From Hyphomonadaceae bacterium BRH_c29 (GTDB lineage Bacteria > Pseudomonadota > Alphaproteobacteria > Caulobacterales > Hyphomonadaceae): DNA of 51,440 nt. The notes beneath the pieces were generated by a model, which saw only the letters and a list, made by a program, of their open reading frames with translations, did not search any database and was not told the origin of the DNA. Each line of letters starts with the position of its first letter. Positions within the stretch are counted from its first letter, which is position 1. This document shows positions 23,875-32,722 of this stretch, one piece after another. Position numbers and translations under genes: made by a program. The stretch is taken from positions 1-51,440 of the forward strand of contig LADW01000086.1 in assembly GCA_000961695.1 (NCBI GenBank), given 5' to 3'.

Positions 23875-25403
23875 CGGAACGCCTCCACGCCGAAGGCTGC
23901 GGCGGCCGCGTCTCGCGCGAGTCCGAGCGGGAGGTCCGCCGCAATGCCGAAATAGATATTGGCCAAAGCGAGGATCCAGAGCGGCACGAGCATAAGGATC
24001 GGGGCTTCTTTACGCGCCTTGCGCGGATTGGCGGGCGGCTGGAAGAACACCGCCTCCAGCACGCGGCCCATGTAGATCACCGCCAGGAAGGACGAGAACA
24101 CGACCAGCGCGACGGCCCACCACATGCCCTGGTCAAACAGGGCAAAGCCGAGTTGAAGCTTGGACTGGAAACCCGCCGTCAAAGGCACACCGATCAGCGA
24201 CAGCGCGGCGATGGCGAAAGCCGTCATCGTCCACGGGGCCGAGCGGCCAAGACCTGCAAAGTCGCGAATGGTCGTGCCCTGATAGGTCAGGACAACACCG
24301 GCCACCGCCATGAACAGCGCGCCCTTCATCATGGCATGGTTCAGCAGGTGGAAGAGACCCGCAGAAAGACCGGCCGTGGTCCCAATGGAGACACCGAGGA
24401 TCATGTAGCCGACCTGCGCCACCGAGGAATAGGCCAGGATGCGCCGGACATCGTTCTGGAACACAGCCTGGAAGCTGCACACGACCATGGCCGCGAGGCC
24501 AAGCGGCATCAGAACCGCGCTGAAGGCCGAGATTTCGAACGCGTAGTCAGGCCGGAAGATCGTGAACAGGAACCGGATCAGCGCGTAGAGCGCGACCTTG
24601 GTCGCCGTCGCCGACAGGAACATCGTCACGAAGCTGGGGCTGTAGGAGTAGGCATTCGGCAGCCACTGATGCAGCGGCCACATTGCCGCCTTCAGACCGA
24701 GGCCAACCAGGATGAAGGCAAAGCCTGCCTGCACGCTGCGGTGCCCTGCCAGTTCCGGCAGGCGCGTCGCGATGTCATGCATGTTGAGCGTGCCGGTCGC
24801 GGCGTAGAGGAAGCCGATGCCGATAATGTAGAAGCTGGCGCCGATCGTCCCCATGATGAGGTAGTTGAACGCAGCCGGCAGGGCCCGGCGGTCGCGCCCT
24901 GCCCCGAGTGCCACGAGCACATAGGTCGAGATCGACGAGATTTCGAGGAAGACGAACAGGTTGAACGCGTCGCCCGTGATCGCCACACCATTGAGACCGG
25001 CAAAGCAGACCAGAAAGGCAGAATAGAACAGCGCCCGCTTATCCTTGTTGATTTCCGCAACAACGGTGGGCCAGGAAAAGACCGTGGCCAGAAGACCAAT
25101 CGTGGTGACGACCAGCAGGATCATCGCGTTCAGCGCATCGACCCTCAGCTCGATCCCGAGCGGCACAGGCCAGCGGCCGACTTCGTAGGACACGACGCCA
25201 ATCGGCGAGGTCTGTACCAGGCCCAGCAGGATCAGCGCAAAGCAGAAGCTGATACCCGTCGTGATCACCGCCATCAGCCAGGCGATCCGGCCGCTTGGCA
25301 TAAGGGCCAGCAGCGGCGCCAGGAACAGCGGCACCATGACAAGCAGTGGCGCAGCATGCGTCAGCGCCCAGGCCGGCGCAGCATTCATAAGGGCTTCGAT
25401 CAT
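23871..25403 (-). CDS. mnhD: Mrp antiporter subunit D (MnhD)
   Basis: A 510-residue polytopic inner-membrane subunit of the Mrp Na+/H+ antiporter. Glu154 (LFVFLEISSIS) and Lys238 (LGLKAAMWPLHQWLPNAY) are conserved. FQNDVRRILAYSSVAQVGYM (about 325-344) and HLLNHAMMKGALFM (about 360-373) match the family. It follows the C subunit with a 4-base overlap, as in classical Mrp operons. Of the three antiporter-like subunits here it fits MnhD/MrpD best. Confidence 0.9.
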   Translation of the reverse strand: MIEALMNAAPAWALTHAAPLLVMVPLFLAPLLALMPSGRIAWLMAVITTGISFCFALILLGLVQTSPIGVVSYEVGRWPVPLGIELRVDALNAMILLVVTTIGLLATVFSWPTVVAEINKDKRALFYSAFLVCFAGLNGVAITGDAFNLFVFLEISSISTYVLVALGAGRDRRALPAAFNYLIMGTIGASFYIIGIGFLYAATGTLNMHDIATRLPELAGHRSVQAGFAFILVGLGLKAAMWPLHQWLPNAYSYSPSFVTMFLSATATKVALYALIRFLFTIFRPDYAFEISAFSAVLMPLGLAAMVVCSFQAVFQNDVRRILAYSSVAQVGYMILGVSIGTTAGLSAGLFHLLNHAMMKGALFMAVAGVVLTYQGTTIRDFAGLGRSAPWTMTAFAIAALSLIGVPLTAGFQSKLQLGFALFDQGMWWAVALVVFSSFLAVIYMGRVLEAVFFQPPANPRKARKEAPILMLVPLWILALANIYFGIAADLPLGLARDAAAAAFGVEAFR

Positions 25404-25924
25404 GCGGTCGCCTCGCTTGCGGCTTTCTCTGCCTCAGCATGCTGGGCCAGTGCGGTCTCAAGGTCGATTTCGAGAATTTCGTCGTTCTCGATGGAGCCGT
25501 AGGCCTCACGGATACGCACGACGAGCGCGAGGCCAACCGACAGGGTCGCCACGCCGACCACGATGGCCGTCAGCATCAGGACGTGCGGCAATGGGTTGGA
25601 ATAGGTGTTCACAAGTTCCGCAACACGCCCCGAATGTTCGCCGCCAGCGGCCAGCGCGGCGTCGAGCGCAGCATGACCGCCCTCGGCTTCTGCGCCATGC
25701 GGGGCACCATGATGCTCAATCGCATCGGCGCCGAACAGGATCGGCGCGGTGCCACCGGAAACTTTGCCAAGGGTCACGTAGAACAGGCAGATCGTGGTCT
25801 GGAACAGGCCAAGGCCCACCATCCGCTTGATCAGGTTCTGTGACGCGTAGGTGATGTAAAGGCCGATCATCATCAGCACGATGACGACCCAATAGTTCGC
25901 GCGTTCGAGCAGGAATTCCAGCAT
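25400..25924 (-). CDS. mnhC: Mrp antiporter subunit C (NuoK-like), long form
   Basis: A 174-residue NuoK-like subunit (about 113 is usual). Two membrane segments lie at about 10-27 and 36-53, the third at about 114-137 (PHVLMLTAIVVGVATLSVGLAL). Between them is a roughly 40-residue insert rich in His, Gly, Glu and Ala (about 67-106), and the C-terminus has an acidic extension of about 30 residues. It lies 3 bases after the MnhB gene. The inserted loop is unusual and may sit on the periplasmic side. Confidence 0.88.
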   Translation of the reverse strand: MLEFLLERANYWVVIVLMMIGLYITYASQNLIKRMVGLGLFQTTICLFYVTLGKVSGGTAPILFGADAIEHHGAPHGAEAEGGHAALDAALAAGGEHSGRVAELVNTYSNPLPHVLMLTAIVVGVATLSVGLALVVRIREAYGSIENDEILEIDLETALAQHAEAEKAASEATA

Positions 25925-25927
25925 GGT

Positions 25928-26380
25928 CTACCAGTCCTCGTCGCGGATTTCGGCCACGCGGCCGGCAAAGGCATAGAAGATCGTCAGCATCGCGCCGGAC
26001 ACGCCACACAGAACGCCGATCTCGATCACCATGATGCCGATATGCTGGCCGTGATGCTCACCCGGAGGCTCATGGAACAGGGCCTGGTATTCCAGGAACT
26101 GGCCGCCCTGTAACAGGGCCCAGAAGCCGACGCCTGCATAGATCATCACCCCAACCGCTGCGAGCGACCGCGTAAAGGCCGGCGGCACGGCGCGCATGGC
26201 AGCCGGAACACCAAAGATCAGCGCATAAAGAATGATGGCAACAGCGATGATGACGCCGGCCTGGAATCCACCGCCGGGACCGAAATCCCCATGGAACTGC
26301 ACATAGAACGCGAAGATGACGATCACAGGGATCAGCATTTTCGCGACGACGCGCAGAATGACGTGATGATCAGTGTTCAT
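25928..26380 (-). CDS. mnhB: Mrp antiporter subunit B (MnhB)
   Basis: A 150-residue membrane protein with the MnhB pattern: MLIPVIVIFAFYVQFHGDFGPGGGFQAGVI (about 15-44), then HIGIMVIEIGVLCGVSGAML (about 113-132). About four segments are visible, with a His-rich loop GEHHGQH before the last pair. It overlaps the upstream MrpA-C-terminal-like gene by 4 bases. Confidence 0.92.
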   Translation of the reverse strand: MNTDHHVILRVVAKMLIPVIVIFAFYVQFHGDFGPGGGFQAGVIIAVAIILYALIFGVPAAMRAVPPAFTRSLAAVGVMIYAGVGFWALLQGGQFLEYQALFHEPPGEHHGQHIGIMVIEIGVLCGVSGAMLTIFYAFAGRVAEIRDEDW

Positions 26381-27018
26381 GCGGGATCCTCGTCACTGAC
26401 AGCTGGCGCCTTCTTCGACCCGCGATTGCTGGTGCGGCCTTCGTTACGAATGCGCTCGGCCAGCGACCGCTCGCCAAAGCCCAGCAGCAGCGCCACAGCG
26501 AGGCCGGCAACAAACACCACGGTCGTCTCGCCGAGCGTATCGAAGCCACGATAGCTGGCCAGAACCGGGGTCACGATGTTCGGGATGCCCGTATCGAACC
26601 AGCCGACCTGGAGATAGGTGTAGCCAACGCCAGCATTGGCGGCAGATGTGGCATCGCCCAGCGCCGGAAGATCGACCGTCGCATAGATCAGCGCAGCGCC
26701 GGTCGCGAGGCAAACCAGCAACGGACCAAGGCGGAAGAAGAACTTTTCAGGCTTCGCAGTTCGGGAAGTCAGCAGCATCGCGCCCAGCAGCACGACGGTC
26801 GACATGCCTGCGCCAACCGCTGCCTCGGTAAAGGCGACGTCCACCGCATCAATGGCGACATACCAGGCCGCAGAAACAAGCGAATACATGCCCGACAGCA
26901 TCACGATGGCGAACAGGCTGCGCATCCTCGCAATCGCGATGGCGACCGCGAACAGGATGCCCAGAAGGAAGATGTTGACCAGGATTACCCCGAAATCACC
27001 GTTGAACATGGCGTGCAT
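26377..27018 (-). CDS. MrpA C-terminal-like subunit (DUF4040/MbhD-MbhE type)
   Basis: A 213-residue membrane protein equal to the detached C-terminal part of MrpA. The DUF4040 stretch is at about 55-85 (VDVAFTEAAVGAGMSTVVLLGAML); a second domain carries YRGFDTLGETTVVFVAGLAVALL (about 158-180), as in MbhE/MrpA C-terminus. No antiporter-like N-terminal domain is fused to it, unlike classical MrpA. The start overlaps the MnhG stop by one base (TGATG). Confidence 0.85.
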   Translation of the reverse strand: MHAMFNGDFGVILVNIFLLGILFAVAIAIARMRSLFAIVMLSGMYSLVSAAWYVAIDAVDVAFTEAAVGAGMSTVVLLGAMLLTSRTAKPEKFFFRLGPLLVCLATGAALIYATVDLPALGDATSAANAGVGYTYLQVGWFDTGIPNIVTPVLASYRGFDTLGETTVVFVAGLAVALLLGFGERSLAERIRNEGRTSNRGSKKAPAVSDEDPA

Positions 27019-27389
27019 CAGGCGTCCTCCCCGTCAGCGTCGGACGAACCGACCCGGCCGATGATCGGCTGAACGCCCGCTGTGTGCGCGGCATTGGCCA
27101 GGGCATGCGACGCCGCCGGGCTTGTCAGGAACAGGAAGACGCAGATCGCGAACAGCTTGGCGACAATCAGCCAGCCGGGCGACAACAGCATCATGCCAAT
27201 CAGCACCAGAGCGGCGCCTGACGTGTCGGTGATCGAAGCGGCGTGCAGGCGGGTGTAGATGTCCGGGAAACGCAGCACGCCAACGGTGCCGACGAGGCAC
27301 AAAAGCGCACCGGCCAAGCACATCAGCGCCCCCAGCGGGAAACGGACAATCTCCCAGATACCTTGAATATCAGTGAGGAACTCAGCCAT
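27018..27389 (-). CDS. mnhG: Mrp antiporter subunit G (MnhG)
   Basis: A 123-residue protein with three hydrophobic segments and the MnhG motif GTVGVLRFPDIYTRLHAASITDT (about 34-56). The ATG at 27389 is chosen as GGGAGG lies 8 bases upstream; the frame could begin at 27395 or 27410. It overlaps the MnhF gene by 8 bases. Confidence 0.92.
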   Translation of the reverse strand: MAEFLTDIQGIWEIVRFPLGALMCLAGALLCLVGTVGVLRFPDIYTRLHAASITDTSGAALVLIGMMLLSPGWLIVAKLFAICVFLFLTSPAASHALANAAHTAGVQPIIGRVGSSDADGEDA

Positions 27390-27678
27390 CGGCATTGCCT
27401 CCCGAGCCACGGCGCACCAGCGGAACCTGGAAAGAGCGGTAGCGGAAGAATTTGAGGATCGCGATCGTCGAGACGAAGTTGATCAGCGCATAGGTGATCG
27501 CGATGTCGAGGAATTCGGGGCGTTTCATCACGAAGCCGAGCAGGCCGAGGGCCAGGACGGTCTTGGTGCCAAACGAGTTCACCGCAAGGATGCGGTCGTA
27601 AAGGGTCGGCCCGATAAAGGCGCGCAGCATGAGCAGCGCCATACCGATAAGAATCGCGATCAGCGCGGCGGCGATCAT
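27382..27678 (-). CDS. mnhF: Mrp antiporter subunit F (MnhF)
   Basis: A 98-residue protein with three hydrophobic segments and the MnhF signature RAFIGPTLYDRILAVNSFGTK (about 19-39). It overlaps MnhE by 4 bases and MnhG by 8. Order E-F-G matches other Mrp operons. Confidence 0.93.
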   Translation of the reverse strand: MIAAALIAILIGMALLMLRAFIGPTLYDRILAVNSFGTKTVLALGLLGFVMKRPEFLDIAITYALINFVSTIAILKFFRYRSFQVPLVRRGSGGNADG

Positions 27679-28163
27679 GCGGCAGCTCCCTTTCCATCAA
27701 TGGCGCGAGCCGAACGCTGGTCCATCTCGGCGAAAGCTTCCGGCTGGGCGTCCTGTTCGTAGAGGCCGTGAACCAGAAGCTTGTCGCCTTCGATCTCGAC
27801 GGTGACCGTACCAGGCGTCAGCGTGATCGAGTTGGCAAACGTCACCTTGGCGAGATCTGACTTGCAGATCGTCTTCACCTTCACCAGCGCCGGAGCAATG
27901 TCGAGATCGGCCTTCAGGCAGGCGCGGATCACGGTCACATTCGCCTTCACGATCTCTTTTGCGAGCCAGGGAAAGTAAGCCAGGAAGCCGAACAGGCGCA
28001 CATAGGGTGAGCCTTCCCGGTCAATAATGTCCAGCCGGTAGGCCAGGATACACGTCAACGCGACGGAAACCCCTCCCAGCGAAAGGATCAACGGCGTATT
28101 GTGCCCGGACATGCCGAGCCAAAACGCAACCAAAGCTATTACCAGCCCCAGGAAATACGCCAC
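27675..28163 (-). CDS. mnhE: Mrp antiporter subunit E (MnhE)
   Basis: A 162-residue protein with N-terminal hydrophobic segments and the MnhE core ITLTPGTVTVEIEGDKLLVHGL (about 114-135) preceded by LAKEIVKANV. It begins with GTG at 28163, with GAGGG six bases upstream, and is the first gene of the operon. The promoter should lie in the 99-base gap 28164-28262, which holds a CCGAT-N7-ATCGG inverted repeat (28179-28195) but no clear -35/-10. Confidence 0.9.
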   Translation of the reverse strand: MAYFLGLVIALVAFWLGMSGHNTPLILSLGGVSVALTCILAYRLDIIDREGSPYVRLFGFLAYFPWLAKEIVKANVTVIRACLKADLDIAPALVKVKTICKSDLAKVTFANSITLTPGTVTVEIEGDKLLVHGLYEQDAQPEAFAEMDQRSARAIDGKGAAA

Positions 28164-28262
28164 GCGCAGCCCTCTTTTCCGATGACCCTAATCGGCTACG
28201 GGACTAATGGGGGAAACAGGTTTTGAAAAGCCCGTTACAGAGTGTTTTACAGTTTTGAACCG

Positions 28263-29465
28263 CTATCTGCCAAAAACCAGACGCGCTGTGCGCTGTGCAG
28301 TTGAGAACTCTGCCTCTTCATTCGCAGGCATCGGCAGACCGGCGCCATTTTGCGCAGCGGCCGGTGAGAAGGCCGAGGATAGCGACCAGTTCCAATAGCG
28401 CAGAATGGTCTGCGCCTTGGCGACGCTCAGGATTTCATAGGTCTCGGCGACATGTTTGAACTGGGGATCGATCACCCCCTCCTCCAGTTCCAGCGGTCGC
28501 CGCAAGCCGACCCAGAGGACCGGCAGGAAGTCCCGCTTCACCCCGGTTGCCTTGCACAGCACCGCCAGCGCCTCACCTCCGGGATCGTCCAGAATCTTGG
28601 CAGCGGTGACCGGTTTTACGCCGGAGAGGTAACCGATTTCCTGTGCCGTATGCGCGTCCATACCATTGACTGCGGCAGAATTGATCGCGTCTTCGAGGCT
28701 GTCGAATTCGCTGCGCTCAAGGGCAGCGCGGTTGCGCTGGCGCCGCTCGATCAGCTGAATGGCCTTGCGGGCGACCGGGTCGGCCCAGCCCTCTTCCGCC
28801 ATCATTTCGAACACGTCCTTACAGGAATCGATGATTTCCAGCCGGTCCGACGCATAGCGCTGCAGGATACGGCGGCGGGTCGGGCCTTCGGCCCACCAGA
28901 AAATGGTCAGTGCGTGAGAGGGAATGGTCTCCAGCCGCTCCGCGATCAGTGGACACAGTGCCGTTTCGTCCCGCGAACGCCGGACCAGCTTGTCGACAGC
29001 CTGCTCAGGCAGTTCTGCGCCTGGATTGGCGACCATTTCTTTCACGACATGCGCTTCCCCCGCTTCGGCAAGGTAATCGGAGACCATGCCCGGCACGACT
29101 TTGCGCTTCGCAATGGCCAATCTGTGCTCCTGCGAGCCCGTCATGGCAATGTCGCGCAGGTCGCAGGCATCGAATGCCTCATTCTCTGCCAACAGCGCTG
29201 CAGCAATCGGATACGGACACTGCGCCAGATAGCGCAGCAGGCGGCGGGGCGCTTCCTTGCTGCCGGCGAGCCGTTTGGCGCACATGGCGCGGTCTTCATT
29301 GTCGGCATGGAACAGCATGTCGAGCAGGATATCGGCCGCCATGTGCCGGTCCTGCTGCGTGAGACGGCCCCCGGAGGGCATCGAAACGATGTCCACCAGC
29401 CGGCGGAACAGCGTGTTCCGGGCGCGTCCAATGCGGGGTTTGTCGGCCTGTTCGAGAGATTCCAT
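28263..29465 (-). CDS. DUF2336 domain protein
   Basis: A 400-residue soluble, mostly helical protein of the alphaproteobacterial DUF2336 type: repeated short helices resembling HEAT-like repeats through the first 250 residues (LLRYLAQCPYPIAAALLAE and ALTIFWWAEGPTRRRILQRYA are typical). Function unknown. No signal peptide. It lies upstream of the Mrp operon on the same strand with a 99-base gap, so may be transcribed separately. A TTAACC half-site lies about 48 bases upstream. Confidence 0.82.
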   Translation of the reverse strand: MESLEQADKPRIGRARNTLFRRLVDIVSMPSGGRLTQQDRHMAADILLDMLFHADNEDRAMCAKRLAGSKEAPRRLLRYLAQCPYPIAAALLAENEAFDACDLRDIAMTGSQEHRLAIAKRKVVPGMVSDYLAEAGEAHVVKEMVANPGAELPEQAVDKLVRRSRDETALCPLIAERLETIPSHALTIFWWAEGPTRRRILQRYASDRLEIIDSCKDVFEMMAEEGWADPVARKAIQLIERRQRNRAALERSEFDSLEDAINSAAVNGMDAHTAQEIGYLSGVKPVTAAKILDDPGGEALAVLCKATGVKRDFLPVLWVGLRRPLELEEGVIDPQFKHVAETYEILSVAKAQTILRYWNWSLSSAFSPAAAQNGAGLPMPANEEAEFSTAQRTARLVFGR

Positions 29466-29552
29466 GGTGCGATCGTATCCGTTGAACCTACGGAAAATCG
29501 CACCAAACGGTTAACGAGGGGTGGAACGCTGGCGCAAGCCCAGAGGGCCGGA

Positions 29553-30011
29553 TCAGCCGCGAATACGCCCCGGATGCACCACCATAACGAGCAGGCTCGC
29601 CACCAGCATCAGGATCGACAGCATGAACAACTGCCCGCCATCGGTCGCGGTGCTGGCTGGGTCCAGCGACAGCGGAACCTCACGGCCAAGCCAGGGCGAC
29701 AGGTGAAACGTAATGGCTGCACCACAGACCAGCGCCGCCAGCACAGCACCGAACCGGCGCGTGACAGGCAAAAGAAGGAAGAAAGCGGCGATCAGCTCAA
29801 CAACCGCGATGACGAACCGGCCTGCCGGTTCGAACAGCGACACGCCGGAGCGATCTGCAATTGTCTGGAACACGATATTCTGGCCCGGCGCATCAAACAG
29901 CTTGACCGCCCCTTCCTGCGGATCGGGCAGAGGCGCGAAATTTGCCTGAATAAACATGGCAATCAGGAACAGCGCGAGCGCCCAGCTGATGAGATGTCTG
30001 AATATACGCAT
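29553..30011 (-). CDS. DoxX-like membrane protein
   Basis: A 152-residue protein with four hydrophobic segments (about 4-23, 66-82, 87-104, 126-145). The spacing, with a polar loop (25-60) between the first and second, resembles DoxX/DoxD-like small membrane proteins. The family match is moderate. Codon use fits the genome. It is divergent from the MFS gene. Confidence 0.65.
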   Translation of the reverse strand: MRIFRHLISWALALFLIAMFIQANFAPLPDPQEGAVKLFDAPGQNIVFQTIADRSGVSLFEPAGRFVIAVVELIAAFFLLLPVTRRFGAVLAALVCGAAITFHLSPWLGREVPLSLDPASTATDGGQLFMLSILMLVASLLVMVVHPGRIRG

Positions 30012-30135
30012 GGTCCACCCTGAAAACCCGTCGGGTCAACGAACGCTACCGTTGGGAGAGGCGCAACGCAACTGGGTGAAACCTGACCATTCTGTGGCGA
30101 AGCGCTCTTTCCATGGCCGCCCGGCCTACCTAATG

Positions 30136-30152
30136 TCCCGCCTCACGCGGGA
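30136..30152 (+). promoter_or_regulatory. Hairpin covering the MFS gene's ribosome-binding site
   Basis: TCCCGC (30136-30141) and GCGGGA (30147-30152) form a 6-bp, five-G:C stem with loop CTCAC. The ribosome-binding site GGGAG (30149-30153) of the MFS gene lies within the stem, 5 bases from the ATG. It may limit translation initiation. Confidence 0.45.
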
Positions 30153-30158
30153 GATGGC

Positions 30159-31610
30159 ATGACAGAGCCAGTCGAAACTATTGCCGATGAAATGGCCGAA
30201 GAGGCGGCGGGTGACGTCTCTTCCCCGGTCAGCGGGATCAGCGAAGCGCTGGGCGCCGGCGCGTCTCTGCTGTCCACCGCCACGCATTGGCGCGCCCAGC
30301 GCATCCGCCGGGTCGTGAAGATCGAGCTGCCGGCTTACCTTCTGGTCCAGTGCAGCTGGTTCATGGCGTTCGGCCTTCAGATGGTCCTGTTCCCCTACCT
30401 CATCACCGGCCAGAAGCACCTGCACCTTGGCGGACTGGAGCTTGGCCTTGCCAACATGGCGCTGTCGGGTCCTTCGGTGATCTTCCTTCTGCTGGGCGGC
30501 GTTGTCGCTGAACGCGCGGACGGCAAGCGCCTCCTGATCCTGCTTCACCTTCTGGCAGCGGCCCCGGCACTGGCGCTGGCAGCCTTCGTCTGGAAGGGCA
30601 CACTCACCTATCCCGCCATGATCGCCTATGGCCTGACCATCGGCACGGTCGGCGCCTTCATGATGCCCGCGCGGGATTCCATCGTGAACGAAGTCGTCGA
30701 GCGCCGCGCCCGGGTCGGCTCCGGCGTGACCCTGCAACTTGGCGTGACGCTGGCCACAATGGCGCAGTTCCTGGCCCAGATCGGCGGTCTCATCATTGGC
30801 GGCTATGCCGACAAGATGACCAAGATGCCGGACTGGATGGGCGGTTTCGGAATTGGACCGATCCCGGCGCAGCAGCTGCTCCTGATACAGGGCTGTGTCC
30901 TGTCGCTGGGCGCGATCTTTGCGCTCTGGCTCGGCAAGGGGCGCCAGCTGCTCAGCAGCAGCCGGGGCATCAAGAGTGCCTTTGCAGATATTGCCGACGG
31001 CTTCAGCGCCGTGCGGTCTGACGGCAAGCTGTGGGCGATGACTGCGCTGATGTTCGGCGTCGGCATCTTCGTGATCGGCGCCTTCCTCGTTGTGCTGCCC
31101 ATCGTCAACCGGGACGTCTACGGTTTCGGGCCAGACGGCATCCGGGACATGTTCGTCACGTTCTGGATGGGCGCGTTCGTGTCCTCGGTCGTGTTGTCCA
31201 TTTTCAAGCGGATCAAGCGCCAGGGTCGCCTCCTGCTGATGGCGCAGCTCCTCGCCTCGATCAGCATCCTCCTGATGATGTGGCCAATTCCGCACTGGGG
31301 CTTCCTCGCCATCGTGTTCGTCTGGGGCCTTGCTGCTGGTATCTCCATCGCGATGAGCCGCTCCATCGTGCAGGACGCTGCGCCGAAGGAGAAGCTCGCC
31401 CGCGTCCTGTCGATCTACCAACTGGGCTTCATGGCTGGCGCCCCGTTCGGCGCCGCCCTGATGGGCGCGCTGGTTGACCTGTTCGGCCCGCAAAAGATCG
31501 CCATCGTTCCGGCGGGCGGCATGATCGCGCTCGTCATCTGGATGATCTTCTTCACGCCGGTCTGGAACATGAAGGGCTCGGCCTGGCTCGCGCACAGCAA
31601 AAAGGCCTGA
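30159..31610 (+). CDS. MFS transporter (EntS/MFS_3-like)
   Basis: A 483-residue major facilitator with a long polar N-terminus (about 1-55) and about 12 hydrophobic segments. Between segments 2 and 3 is GGVVAERADGKRLL, the family's typical loop; a second-half repeat is visible with LGFMAGAPFGAALMG. The pattern is like the MFS_3/enterobactin-exporter group. No siderophore or other specific genes are near, so the substrate is unknown. Its ribosome-binding site sits in a hairpin. Confidence 0.85.
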   Translation: MTEPVETIADEMAEEAAGDVSSPVSGISEALGAGASLLSTATHWRAQRIRRVVKIELPAYLLVQCSWFMAFGLQMVLFPYLITGQKHLHLGGLELGLANMALSGPSVIFLLLGGVVAERADGKRLLILLHLLAAAPALALAAFVWKGTLTYPAMIAYGLTIGTVGAFMMPARDSIVNEVVERRARVGSGVTLQLGVTLATMAQFLAQIGGLIIGGYADKMTKMPDWMGGFGIGPIPAQQLLLIQGCVLSLGAIFALWLGKGRQLLSSSRGIKSAFADIADGFSAVRSDGKLWAMTALMFGVGIFVIGAFLVVLPIVNRDVYGFGPDGIRDMFVTFWMGAFVSSVVLSIFKRIKRQGRLLLMAQLLASISILLMMWPIPHWGFLAIVFVWGLAAGISIAMSRSIVQDAAPKEKLARVLSIYQLGFMAGAPFGAALMGALVDLFGPQKIAIVPAGGMIALVIWMIFFTPVWNMKGSAWLAHSKKA

Positions 31611-31666
31611 CCGGCGCCGCCATTGCCGGGCTGACAATCAACCAGAAGCCGATTACGCACAGGCCT

Positions 31667-32722
31667 ATGTCGTCCCTGCCTCGCGCCACCGTTCATCTTG
31701 CGAACATCGTTGCCAATTGGCGGACGCTGGCAGCGCTGAACCCGAAGACGACCACATCCGCCGTTGTGAAGGCAAATGCCTATGGCCTCGGCGCCGCACA
31801 GGTCGCCCCGGCGCTGGCCAAAGCGGGCTGTGACACGTTCTTTGTCGCCTATCCGGAAGAAGGCGCCGTGGTGCGCGAGGCGATCGGCCCCGGCCCGGCC
31901 ATCTTTGTCCTCAACGGCCCGAGCCACTCAACTGTGGAACTGTTCCGCACCCACAAGCTGATTGCCGTGCTCAGCAGCGAGGCGCATGTCGCGCTCTGGG
32001 CGGAAACCGGTGGACTGCCCTGCGCGCTGCACTTTGACACCGGTATGAACCGGCTCGGGCTGCCCAAAAGTTTGCTCGAAACCGCGTCGGACGCCCTGCA
32101 CGCGCTGGAGCCTGTCATGGTGATGAGCCATCTGGCCTGCGCGGACGAGCCCGGCCACACCATGAACGAGACCCAGCGCGCAGCGTTCGACGCCATCGCA
32201 GCAGCGTTCCCAAGCGTACCGGCCAGCCTCGCCAATTCGGCCGGCTGCTATCTCGGACGGGACTATGGCTACCAGCTGACCCGGCCGGGCATTGCCCTTT
32301 ATGGCGGCTCCATCCCGCCAGCGCGCATCAAACTGGCGCCAGCCGTGACCCTCGAAGCGGAAATCCTGAGTGTCTTCCAGGCAAAGGCCGGAGAAACCGT
32401 CGGCTACGGCGCCCTGTTCACGGCGCCGTCTGACATGACGCTGGCCACGGTCGGTCTTGGATATGCCGATGGCGTGCTGCGCTCAGCCTCGAACTGTTTT
32501 ATCGGCTGGCTGGACGGCGTGCCCTGCCCGGTCGCCGGACGGGTCTCGATGGACCTGACTACGATTGATGTCTCAAAGGCACAGCGCAGCGCAAAAGCAG
32601 GTGCGCGCGTTGAATTCCTCGGCGCGCATGCCAAACTCGAAGATCAGGCCGCGCGGGCGAACACGCTCGGCTATGAATTACTTACAGGACTCGGACCCCG
32701 TGTCGAACGCCTCTACCCGTAA
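31667..32722 (+). CDS. alr: Alanine racemase
   Basis: A 351-residue PLP enzyme converting L- to D-alanine for peptidoglycan. The PLP lysine Lys35 lies in SAVVKANAYGLG and the second catalytic base Tyr247 in ETVGYGALF. FDTGMNRLGL (123-132) and GRVSMDLTTIDVS are typical. The 3' end overlaps the MlaE-like gene by 50 bases if the latter starts at 32673. Ribosome-binding site is poor. Confidence 0.95.
   Translation: MSSLPRATVHLANIVANWRTLAALNPKTTTSAVVKANAYGLGAAQVAPALAKAGCDTFFVAYPEEGAVVREAIGPGPAIFVLNGPSHSTVELFRTHKLIAVLSSEAHVALWAETGGLPCALHFDTGMNRLGLPKSLLETASDALHALEPVMVMSHLACADEPGHTMNETQRAAFDAIAAAFPSVPASLANSAGCYLGRDYGYQLTRPGIALYGGSIPPARIKLAPAVTLEAEILSVFQAKAGETVGYGALFTAPSDMTLATVGLGYADGVLRSASNCFIGWLDGVPCPVAGRVSMDLTTIDVSKAQRSAKAGARVEFLGAHAKLEDQAARANTLGYELLTGLGPRVERLYP

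Noticed and set aside
22645..23955. Plus-strand open frames opposite the Mrp genes (also 20922-22001 and 24153-25502)
   Set aside because: Charged, repetitive antisense translations of membrane-protein genes; the minus-strand genes are clear.
30126..31637. Minus-strand open frame (503 codons) opposite the MFS gene
   Set aside because: His/Asp/Arg-rich antisense product without domains; the plus-strand MFS protein is convincing.
32565..32672. Extended N-terminus of the MlaE-like protein from 32565
   Set aside because: These 36 codons lie fully inside alr in another frame and do not resemble MlaE; the start at 32673 or 32700 is more likely.
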